A stretch of 64,000 nucleotides of DNA from NCBI GenBank assembly GCA_013397455.1, contig VYZB01000295.1, positions 559,930 through 623,929 on the forward strand. Reading direction: 5' to 3'. Source of the stretch: Crotophaga sulcirostris (Eukaryota; Chordata; Aves; Cuculiformes; Crotophagidae). The position numbers and the translations under genes were made by a program. The stretch's first letter is position 1; each line of letters starts with the position of its first letter. Shown here piece by piece: positions 11,108-21,700 of the stretch. The notes under the pieces are model-generated. The model ran no database searches. It saw nothing but the letters and a program-made list of their open reading frames with translations, and had not been told where the DNA came from.

Positions 11108-11143
11108 ATTGGCTCGCCGCTCGCCTCAGAGCGACACTATTGG
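11108..11143 (-). promoter_or_regulatory. Two CCAAT boxes upstream of EIF5
   Basis: ATTGG on the plus strand at 11108-11112 and 11139-11143, so CCAAT on the EIF5 strand, in contexts GAGCCAATGG and TAGCCAATAG. The 31-bp spacing is about three helical turns, typical of paired NF-Y sites. They lie just upstream of the proposed first exon. Confidence 0.6.
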
Positions 11144-11278
11144 CTAAGGCCCGGCAGTGCCCTCCGTCCGCTGGCGGCGGCTGCTGTCAATCAAAGGCAG
11201 CCCTGGACTCGCCTCCCGCCCCCTCCGCCCCGCCCCCCTGCCAGCGCTCCAAAGGACATCGCGTCTATAGGGGCTGGG

Positions 11279-11288
11279 TCTCGCGAGA
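11279..11288. promoter_or_regulatory. TCTCGCGAGA palindromic promoter element
   Basis: Perfect 10-bp palindrome at the upstream edge of the CpG island. This motif is a known element of vertebrate CpG-island promoters, linked to ZBTB33/Kaiso-type binding and often to bidirectional activity. Confidence 0.5.
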
Positions 11289-11351
11289 GTGCGCGGGCGG
11301 CGGGGGAGGGGTGGGAGTGCGAGGGGCTGAGTCAGGATGAGGGGCTTGGAA

Positions 11352-12200
11352 TCATGGAGAAGGGCTTGGCGTGATGGAATGGTTTGGGTTGGAAGGGGCC
11401 TCGAAGCCCATCTAGCTCCAACCCTCCTGCCGTGGGCAGGGACACCTCACACCAGCCCAGGCTACTTATTCCCCATCCAACCTGGTCTTGAACCCCTCCA
11501 GGGAGGAGGCATTCATAGCTTCCCTGGGTAACCTGTGGCAAGGCCTCACCACCCTCTTCGTGGAGAATTTCTTCCTAATGTCTAATCTAAATCTTCCCCC
11601 TTCCCATTTAAAGCCATTTCCCCTTGTCCTAGCACTCTATGCCCTTGTAAAAAGCCCCTCCCCAGCTTTCCTGTAGCCCCTTCAGGTACTGGAAGGCTGC
11701 TATGAGGTCTCCCCGGAGCCTCTTCTTCTCCGGGCTGAACAACCCCAACTCTCCCAGCCTGTCCTTATAGCAGAGATGCTCCAGCCCTTGGATCATTTTC
11801 GTAGCCCTCCTTTGGATCTCTTCCGACAGTTACATAGCCGCCTTATGTTGGGCATTCTAGAGCTGGACACAGGACTCAAGTGGGGTCTCACGAGAGTGGA
11901 GTAAAGGGGGGGAATCCCCTCCTTCTCCATGCCGGCCACACTTCTTTTGATGCAACCTAGGACATGGTCAGCCTTCTGGGCTTCAAGTGGACATTACCGG
12001 CTCATGTCAAGCTTCTCATCCATCAGCACCCTCAGGCTCTTCTCTGTAGGATTGCTCTCAATCACGTCAACTCTCATCCTGTATTGAAACCGTGGATTGT
12101 CCTGACCCAGGTGTAGGACTTTGCACTTGGCCGTGTTGAACGTCTTGAGGTTCACACAGGCCCACTTCTCCAGCTTGTTCAGATCCCTCTGGGTGACAGC
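11352..12200 (-). repeat. CR1 LINE, about 850 bp, with end of ORF2
   Basis: Longest CR1 copy here. The plus strand starts at the 3' tail (ATGGAATGGTTTGGGTTGGAAGGGG) and runs through 3'UTR text into the complement of the reverse-transcriptase ORF C-terminus. On the minus strand LNKLEKWACVNLK, KCKVLHLGQ and MDEKLDMSR can be read, matching CR1 ORF2. 5'-truncated, dead copy. Confidence 0.92.
11909..11919 (-). promoter_or_regulatory. Kappa-B-like site within CR1
   Basis: GGGGAATCCCC on plus is GGGGATTCCCC on minus, matching the 11-bp kappa-B consensus preferred by p50/p52. It sits in the CR1 3'UTR 0.6 kb from the EIF5 CpG island. Match by eye only; function unknown. Confidence 0.3.
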
Positions 12201-12505
12201 CTGATGAGGCTTCAAGCCTCGTCTGAACTCCCCACTGGGTGTGCTGAGAGACTTCTCTCTCTCCCCTCTAGTGCCCCCTGGCTCCCTCCCAGGGCTGTCG
12301 TCCCTTCTGGGGAGGTGAGTGGGGTGCCCCAGCCCCTGCAGACTGGGTTGGGCTGGTAGCACTAGTCACCTCGGGATGGGCACGAGTCCCACTCCTGCCC
12401 TTGCTTCCCACATGCAGGAGGCTGAAGCAGGCCCGTGGGTGCCCCTCGCCCCACCGTGGCCTGGTCTCAAGGGCAGCAAAGCCTGTGGTGCTGTACAGCT
12501 GGAAT

Positions 12506-12895
12506 CATAGAATGGTAGAATCACTTGTTTGGAAAAGACCTTTGAGATCATTGAGTCCAACCGTAACTGTCCACTACTAAAGCATATTCCTGACCACCTC
12601 ATCTGCCCATGTCTTAAATATCTCCAGGGATGGGGGCTCAACCACCTTCCTGAGCAGCCTCTGCCAATGGCTGATAACCCTTTCAATGAAGAAATTTTTC
12701 CTGATGCCTAATGTGAACCTCCCCTGGTGCAACTGGAGGCCATTTCCTCTCATCCCATCACCTGTCACTTGGGAGAAGAGACCAGCACCCTTTCAGGCAG
12801 TTGCAGACAGTGATAAGGTCTCCCCTCGGCCTCCTCCAGGCTAAACAACCCAGTTCCCTCAGCCACTCCTCATAAGACGTGTTCTCCAGCAAGTC
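12506..12895 (-). repeat. CR1 LINE 3' fragment, different subfamily
   Basis: Starts GAATCATAGAATGGTAGAATCACTTGTTTGGAAAAGACC, then CATTGAGTCCAACC, ATCTCCAGGGATGGGGGCTC and AAGAAATTTTTCCTGATGCC. The GGAAAAGACCTTTGAGATCATTGAG text differs from the other copies and marks another CR1 subfamily. Confidence 0.9.
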
Positions 12896-13197
12896 AGAAG
12901 TGTAGGTTGGTAGCAGACCAGCAGTGACCCAATGCTTGACATCACAGCAACTATATTACAAATAATTTAAAGCAATTATATTGATGAATAATTTGTGTTT
13001 TTCCTGTACAGCCTGCTTTCAGGATGCAGGAAAGAGCCTATTATTTAACTTCGCTGTCAAAGACTCAGCTTTGCATAGCTCTGGGTACTTCATCCTTACA
13101 AAGGATGGTGCAAGTAACATATGCGTGTACTCTCTATTCTTAATATAACATGTTACCAGCCCTTCTTAGTTGAATTGGGACCCTGGATAAAGTACAT

Positions 13198-13428
13198 GAG
13201 TTGGAGTTGTTCAGCCTGGAAAAGAAAAGGGTCCAGGGAAACCTTATAGCAGCCTTTCAGTACTTAAAGAGGGCCTACAGGAAAGCTGCGGAGGGGCTCT
13301 TTATCAGGGAGTGCAGGGGTAATGTTCTTAAGCTGAAAGAATGGAGATTTTAGCTTAGATTTTAGGAAGAAATTTTTTACTGTGAGAGTGGTGAGGGACT
13401 GGCACAGGTTGCCCAGAGAAGTGGTCTG
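13198..13428 (+). repeat. CR1 LINE internal 3' fragment, plus orientation
   Basis: GAGTTGGAGTTGTTCAGCCTGG, GAGGGCCTACAGGAAAGCTGCGGAGGGGCTCTTTATCAGGGAGTG and GGCACAGGTTGCCCAGAGAAGTGG are sense-strand CR1. It lacks the terminal 3' tail, so the 3' side was lost or replaced. Opposite orientation to the two copies just before it. Confidence 0.88.
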
Positions 13429-16400
13429 CTCTTTCCCATCTTCTTCCATCTCCACTCGTTCAGTATCACAGGAATTGCATATTTTGGACATTTTAGAATG
13501 TGAATAATGTTCAAGTGGCAAAGAACTTTTCTGACTTTATCAACTGAATGATGAACCAACTCTCTTACCCCTATAAATAGTTCCCAGCAGAACAATACTT
13601 CTCAGTTCCTGTCACTGTCTTTCTGAAAAACATTGTAAAGCTTCTTGATGGCTATGTGGGTGTATAGAGGAAAAGAGAGGGAACAAAGATAAAACTAGTA
13701 GTGAAATTAAATGTTATATACTCTAAATCTCTTCCTGCCTGAAGTTAGTTTTGAAATGTAGGTTTCCCAGCTGACTTCAATAACATGTTGATGTGGTCAA
13801 AGGAAACACCCCTCCTGTTGAACCTTCCAGTACATCTTGAACACTTTTTCGTGTGATATGCAAAAGAATTGAATTAAAACATGATGGTGACTGATATACG
13901 AGCTTTTAGAAATCATAAAAGCTGGGCTATCATTACAAACACTTCCAGTGACACACGTTAATAAAACTGTTGTTCCCTCAACTGGAACAACCAGAGATAA
14001 GTGTGCACATCTCAGTGCTTTCTAATAACAACCTTGTACATAATGCCTACTGCCCTAGTTATACACCTCTTTTTTGCCCTATGGAATAGCAAGTCTTTGT
14101 AGCCAGGACATCATCCAGAAACACATCATGTGAGTCTGTCTTGGACTTCACTATCTGCACTTGAAAAAGTTAAAAATTCTTCATGATATGTTAAATGTCT
14201 CCTTGATAAATACACAGCAATGCTTTTTAAAACATGAGAAAGAGGCTTAGGACAAAATAAGAAAGCGTCTCCAAAATATGTGAGTCTTGGCAGTTACCAT
14301 GAGAGGAAAAAATCATAAAAATGTGGGAGGCAAGAAAAGCACAACAGGAATTCCTTTGCTGTGAACATATGCAGTGTGTATGACTTGCTAAATGCCTCCT
14401 GTCTGTGGCTTTAGTTCCATGCTACAACACCTATGAGGTTAATAAATTACAAGTGTTAACTCATACTGCTGCCAACACTGCTTTATTGAGCAGCAAAAGG
14501 GAAACGAACTCCTGGATTTGGTGCTATTTGACATAATGAATAACTCTGAACAGTTATCATTAGTAGCATAAAGAAGGATTTTTAAAAAAAAATACATAGT
14601 ATATAAATTGACATCATTAAGTTAAAGAGTTACCTTTCAAGATTGCATTCCTTTTGCAAAAAGCAAGTGCCATACAGATGATGTCACATGATATTCTCCT
14701 GTCTTATACAAAACAGACTAAAATTGTGGATTATTGTCCTCTTGGTGCTTAGTTGTTGATTTTTTTCTCGCCAGAACAATTCATTAATATTAAATGTTAG
14801 ATCCCAAATATTTTTACTGAATCTTAAGATTTATAGTTTGTTTATTTTAGTATTTTGTAGCTTGGACAAGACGGAAAAATATTTTCTCTCTTCCATCTTT
14901 AAAATGTCATGGTTTCATGAATTCTGAACTTCTTAGTCCATATTGATTGTGTGACCTTCAAAATACGGACCACTTGTGTGCTTTGCATTTCACTGGTAGA
15001 AACTAAACAGATTTTATATATACTTTTTGTAGTTAAGAAATTTTAAATGGCACTAGTAAGTCAGGTTTTGGAAGTGGTTTCGTGTTCAAGAATAGGAAAT
15101 TTTCCATAGTGGACTTTCATAGTGTGCATTTCCTTATCACAGGAACGTTGAAATTATCATTGAGTTCAGCCTTGAACAATTCAAGTTTGTTCTATGCTTC
15201 TGTAGTCAGTTTTTATGAAAAATATCAAAACAGCCAATGTCTTTGATAATGCAGCAAAATCAGAAGTCTATTGAAAATCTTAATATAGGTCTATATTTAA
15301 AATTTAAATCTTCAGAAATGGGTGTTGTAATCATGTGTGTTTATTTTCTCTGATGGACAACCTTGTGTTTTGTCTGTGGTTTATTCTTCACCAAGTTTGT
15401 TGTCTATCAGTGATATGGTTGGCTATAAACAGAACCTTGTTTCAATACCCACTTGGTAACCTTGGCCTTGAAGAATGTTTTTTTCTCCAATGTAAGCAGA
15501 ATGTGTTATCTCCCAGTGGCTGGTTCAGAGCTGGTTTTTTGTCCAGTGCAGGCAGGAACCCGTAGCAGCTGAGTAAGTGATTCCTTGTCGTACCGTCTTC
15601 ATGGCTTTGCTGTAATTTCAGTAATTTCAGAAGATGGAAAGAGAGCCAAGATTGTGTATAGTTGCACTGAACCCTGAACAGCAATAGCCTTTCTTCTTTC
15701 TGTCTTGGAAATGTGTGGAGAAAGTTTAATTATTTACATGCCAGGTTTGAATATGCAGCCTTTGGGGAAACACGAGTCCAAAATCCATCAAGATTGACAC
15801 TAGACACTGATCAGGAGCAAGTGCAGAGGTTAATTCTGGTTTTACTGTTCAGGAGCTTCACATTCATTGGTGTCCAGCAGCTCCCTATTCATCTTGGGAT
15901 GACTCACTTTGTGAAATGCCTTCCTTTGCATGCTCTGTAACATTATCATTCTTGTTAGCTGTTATTAATAGTTCAGAAATTAATAAACAGGGAAAAAGAG
16001 AGCAAGTGCATGATCTTAGATACACAGATAGCCATTATTCATGGTAGTTCTTTTTGTTGCGTCTATTACTGTGCTGAAATGCTAAAATCTCCCAGGTGGT
16101 GTTTGGGTCCAAGGGTCCTGAAAGGGTTCAGTGTTCAGCTGATAGCATGAGGCAGGCTCTGCCCCAAATCTGTTACTGTCTCAACAGACACCATGATGCT
16201 CACTTCTGCCTTCCCTCTTCCTCTTCCAGTCTGTGTCTGACTGTGTAGGGGGGGCACCTCAGCAAGGAGAGGCAACCAGCTTTCTCTGCAGAATGTAAAC
16301 TAGTCTTTGATAACTGTAAAAGTTAAGGGAAAAGGATACTTTTCCTATATCCCAGGGTTTCCTATTAGGATGCAATGTAGAGGGTGAATACAGGCCGACT

Positions 16401-18668
16401 GGGTAGGGGAGCAGTGCTAATGGGATGCTGGGCCTGACTTTCCAGTTAGCGCTGCTCAATGTGAGACCCACACACTGGGTTGTGTGCTGAGCTGGGTCAA
16501 TGCCCACCCATACCAATCAGCACCAAGTGCATTCACCACATTACATTAAACAGAGTAGGGGATGGCTTCCCAGACCAGATCTAATGGGCCTGTTCTCACT
16601 TTGGCTTCCATGAATAAGGCTAAGGTGGGGAGAGAGTATCCTAGCTCCCTCTGGATATATGTTTGCTTGAATGCCCATTCCAAAATAATAGTAATAATGT
16701 AGATTTTCTTAGACCAACTGGTATGTCTGGCAGAACTAGCAAGCTTCCTGAATATCTGAGTAATATCCATCCATGCAGGCTGAGAGAAGGGCTAAAGGCT
16801 GTCATGTGCATCTCTGAATTTTAAGTAGTGCTGCATGTACTCAATGCCCATTTATGAGATCCCACTGTGGTCCCCCACATGGATTTTCATTGTGGTATTT
16901 CTTTATTTTTTAACATGAACACCTTGCTTTACTTCGCATGTTTTTTTCTGTGCTGATGATTTTTCAATAGTGTACCCTTGCTTTTAGCATTGCACTAGGC
17001 TGATTCCTTGTCTGGGGGAGTTGTCTGTTGGGAATTTGTCAGACAGTAGTTGTTTGGTTGAAAGGACAAAATAAAACATCCTTTTGAGCAAATAAAACCA
17101 GGCTGTCTGTGTTTGAAGAGGCAAATAAACAAAGGCAAACTCACAAAAATAAATGAAGAGTGCAAATGGGGTGGAAGTTCAATCAGGAGGTGAATTCAGC
17201 ATGGCACAGTTCAGAGGTCTGTGAAAGAGGGGTACCCCTGACTTTGAGAGCTGCCTTTTCTCCATGTGTCTCAGCAGTAGGTGAAGTGTTGGTGATAAGA
17301 ATTGGAGAAGCCAGATTTCCTCAGTTTGTCCAGGTAGCAGCTTTGGCTACAGGCCTAACTGGCAACCACTAGCATTATCTAGCTTGTGGTTGGCAAATCT
17401 GCCTGCTACATTTATATGGCTGCTGAAAGAAGTGGATGTGGAAGATAAGGAGTCCTTGAGGAATATAGCTTCCAGCTGAGAACATGCTGTCAAAGCTTCC
17501 TGCCTGTACATTATGTTCATTAGCAACCACTGCATTTACATTTCCCTGCTGCTTGTTATATCCAGGTTTCAGACACCAAAATCTATCTGCTTGTGCATTA
17601 AGTTAAATCTCTCTTCTTGTATCATTTTAGCAATTTATGCTTTCATTTCCATTTCATTAAGGAAATTGCTTAGGTCGTGTGCAGCTGTCATGTGCTTTGC
17701 CAACACTTCCACATGTACATCCTTTCTCATAATTTTCTTTAGCCTCTGACAGTCTGTCAGCCAGTGCTGTGATTATCAGTATTGATTTCCCAGCAGATGT
17801 TAAATCTAAGTAGTAAAAAAATAGTAATGAGTGCTTAGAGTTAGCTATTGGCTTTCTACTTTTGCTAAGAGGAAGGCGTGGTAGCCCCTGGTTTTGAGAA
17901 CCTCTCTCCAGAAGCTCCTCCCAGTCTGGGGGGACCTTGGAGATCTTAAGTTCTCTCAAAGTCCATCTCCTGTTGGCAGAAACATGTTGCTTCTGAGCTA
18001 GTTCGTAGGGGTCTGCACTGCTGGTTACAGCATGTTTTGCTCTTCTGCTCTGCTTATTTGAGTATGGAGGAGTTTCTTTGCTTTAAAATAATATGAGAGC
18101 ATTGCTGGAAGAGCTGGGCTTTGGAGGCAGTACTGAGGCCCAGCTGGGGATAATGTTTGTGCTTCTGCTAGCAGATCTAGTAGGGCAGAAGGTATCGCTG
18201 ATGTTTGTGCTGAAAGCAGAGGAAAGATCCGTTCTGAAGGCAAAGGAAAATATTCGTATTCTGCAGAACTAAACCTTCAAAGTTGCTGCTTGGCTGGGAG
18301 GGCAGAGCTGTGCATTTGGAAACAGACAGCTAGATACATAGCAGAAAAAGTTTTTTCTCCAAAGTCGGATTTTATCTCCCTTGCAGAGTCACGTCTCTTG
18401 GAACTTGGAATGCATTTTGCAGGGCACTACAGGTTTTGTTGTGGATAATGTTGAATTTGTAGGTTGTAATTCAGAATTTGCTGCTTATTTGGTATGTTTT
18501 GCCTTGAGCTTGTGTACAGCTGGTGTAGGCTTCTTAAAAAAACACAGGGATTACTTTTGGTAATGAAGCAAATAATACATGACTGCGATGCAGTGCCAAA
18601 GTCTTTGAATGCTCTGGTGGTTTGCGGCTCAAATATTTATATTAGTGAAGTAAATTATTTGCCAAACC
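13429..18668. other. Intergenic DNA, no gene recognised
   Basis: AT-rich unique sequence between the CR1 cluster and the poly(A) tract. Open frames are short, without splice context or family resemblance. No tRNA or other structured RNA was recognised. Confidence 0.5.
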
Positions 18669-18711
18669 AAAAAAAAAAAAAAAAAAAAAANAAAAAAAAA
18701 AAAAAAAAAAA
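18669..18711 (+). repeat. Poly(A) tract interrupted by one N
   Basis: 22 A, one N at 18691, then 20 A. The single ambiguous base in the middle suggests a collapsed or gap-joined homopolymer, so true length is uncertain. No AATAAA and no recognisable retrocopy precede it. Confidence 0.9.
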
Positions 18712-21700
18712 GGAGTAGTAGTTAAGAAAACAGAGGCAGAAACTTTGCTCTATGGGTTGTACATACCAAGTGTTATGTATGCTTAGGATCTTACATAGAC
18801 TAGTAGCAATACTAAAGCAGCTGATAACGCATGGATTCATTACACCACAAGAGTGATGTAATGAATTAAGTCTGGTTTTGGCCTGTGGGGATTCTGTGAT
18901 GGCTACTAAAAGCTGACTTGAAGCAATAATAATGTATCACTCCACCCATCTCACATACCTGAATTTGAAATTATCCAGGGAGGTTAGGAACAGGTAGATC
19001 GGGCTGAAGAGACAGGCAGGTGCATACACATGCAGAGATACACACACCACAATCACAGAAATCGTGCTTGTTTAAGAAATGAGGCTAAAAATACCCTTGG
19101 ATGTGAATCCAGGTCAAACATAGTGCTGACTGTGAAGTCTAGCATGATTTTATTGACCTAATGTAGATTTTTCTTTTTGAGAGCAACCCAGGAGACACAC
19201 CGAAGGCAGAACTTTCTTACGAGGGTATTACTGCCTTGAAACATTTTCAAAATCAGTTTTAGAAATGTCTTAAGGCACACAATTGGGTCAATGACTGCTC
19301 ACATGCATGGTGGAGGCTGGATTTTGCCTTGAAACTCAAGAGTGTTATTCTAAGACTCAATGAAACAAAACTTGTTCACTTTGATTGTTTTTGAGTTTTT
19401 TATTTGAGAGTTGAGCTATTAATTGAGCTTGTTTTATGAAACAAGCTTTCCTGAAGCAGCCACATTTTCATCGATTTGAAGAGGTCTGAAGTAAAAGCTA
19501 ATAATCATGCACAGGATTTGTGGCTACCACAGTCATCTGGGAAACTATGGTACCAACAACTGTATTAGATTAGGTGGTAGCTGTGAACATTTTGGCACTG
19601 TAACTCTTTCAGAACTTGATTTTAGGATTCCAAACTTATTGTTTGCATGTAAGTGAGATCACTGAGGTAAAGCATTATTCAGCCCTTGTAAGTCTAATTT
19701 ATCCTTATTTCACTGGTGTCCTTAGCATGCCTTTGCACAAGTAATTTTAAGCATAATAGCATTTTTGATTCAGTGCCTGATGTAGTTGTAGGGCATCTGA
19801 ATAAGCTCTAACTTGTGGTTGTGCAGTTCTCCATGGATTTGGTACATCTAGTACATCTTCTCTGCACTAAAGAACACAAAGTAGGACTTCATCAAGTTGC
19901 TCATAACTGCTTCACACTGTAAAAGGTGTTATACTCAAGAAGAATACACTGTCTGTTTTCACTGTTGTTTTACTGCACCTCACCCACAGTTTTTATTTTA
20001 ATCATTGTCGTGAATGATTTACTGTTCCCTTTCTATCATGTTACTTTTTCATTGTTGTCTCTAGCAGGCAAACAGCTTTCAAAGAGTTCTTTAGGGTTTA
20101 ATGTATTGTTTGTCCTAGATACTGGGCATGACTTATTCAGAAATGTGTAATAAATACACAGCTCCTCTCGTTTCTGATTGTTTGCACAGTTGACAGATTA
20201 ATGGATGACTAAGTGATGGATTTCTCTGTTCTAAATGAAGTTAGGGAAGGTGTGGGTGCAGGTGGGGTCTCAAAGGTCATATGTAAATTTTTGTGAGCTC
20301 ATTCAAGTCCATGGACATGCACCATTTTGTACCAGTGGATAATATCCCAGTTTAACATGGAGACTTTGCTTCTGGGTCTCTTTCCTGTTAGTGGCTTTGT
20401 GCACTTGTCGCTGATTGTGCCATATAGATATAAAACCTCTGTCTTCAAGAATATATGCTTATAAGTGGTTATTTTTAGTTTGTAGATAGCTGGTTCTTTT
20501 GATTAGTAGCACCTACTATGCTGAAGAAGGAAAGCCCTTACTTTTCGTGGTGTACTGAGACAAGAGCTGCTCTAACAAGAGGTTTTGATAGTTTGGTCTA
20601 TCTGCTGTGAGGGTAAGTCTGTGAGTCTGTGTGCTCTGCAGGGTGTTTACTAGTACACGTTTGATGAAACTTCTTTTCATTTTATGGTAACGAATTGTGA
20701 ATCTCAGTGCCACTGCCGCTCCCATAGAGACTTGCAGTAAACAGCTGAGTCATACAGATGAAGCCTGTAAATTCTCCCAGCGCAGATGTGAGGGAGACCT
20801 ATGGCTTCCTCTGCAGAGAGTCCTGAACCACTTAATTCTGCACCCTGTAAAACATTCTGATGGGCAGGAGGGTGAGCAACTTGGCCCCTGCAGCTTGTCT
20901 GGCAGTGTGCTAATTCTGGTGCATGAGGAGGCATTCGTATGCTGTGACATGTGCAGGCAGATCGGTCACAGCTTGCCTACTCCATTCCCAGAGCAGCAGG
21001 GAAGTGGACAAAGTAGTGGTGGGCTGCCAGGTCTCAGCCTGCTGGCTAGGTTGCTTGAGAGTCAGCACAAACCTCATTATCCCCTGCTATGGAGTAAAAC
21101 GCTCAGCAACATCTTCTCTTACCCTCACAAAGGTCTTAAAGAGGCAACTCTAGTAGCTTAATATGGGTTGTGGTAGATTTGCCTGATTTTTGCCTGTTTA
21201 CTTATTGTGCTTCAGAACTGCAAACAGCATTGTGTTTGCCATAGTGATGCCAACCTGAGGATTTCTGTTGAGAGATCTTTGTAAGACATGATCAGTGTTG
21301 GGGAGGTCTGTTTCCCGACCTCTGTGGACTCTGCACAGGGCTATTGCGCAAGAAGCCATGCAATATATCTTAAAAAAAGCATGCTAATAAGAACAAGTGA
21401 ATCAAAGGAGAGTTATTAATTATGGGTTTCCCATAGCAGTCTCTTTCATGGAGTGCTGACTAATGGCTGCTTCTCAACAAATAAAAAAAAAAAGATAAAA
21501 TTAAGTCAAATACTTTAGCCTTTACTCAGCACCAGCTAAGCTTCAGCCATTTGCTCTGACCACTTTTGAAAGTTTGGTGTGAATCACTTGCATAGGAGAG
21601 CTGTGCTAGAGCGGTGAAAAGCCCTATATGTCTTAACTCATCCTGTGTCTTGCCCATTTCCCACTTACACTATCTGTGTTCAAAGGTTTTGAGAGGGTCT

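Larger units (their letters stand above)
10040..11345. promoter_or_regulatory. CpG island promoter of EIF5
   Basis: Very GC- and CpG-rich block with GC boxes (for example GGCGGGGGCGGG near 10770), unlike the AT-rich flanks. It covers the proposed first exon and part of intron 1 of EIF5 and is consistent with a broad housekeeping promoter. ORFs read through it on both strands are composition artefacts. Confidence 0.85.

Noticed and set aside
11994..12362. Minus-strand ORF with reverse-transcriptase-like text
   Set aside because: It is the C-terminal end of a dead CR1 ORF2, not a host gene; annotated as repeat.
20697..21161. 154-codon intergenic ORF
   Set aside because: No recognisable family or splice context; about the length expected by chance in a 64-kb six-frame scan.
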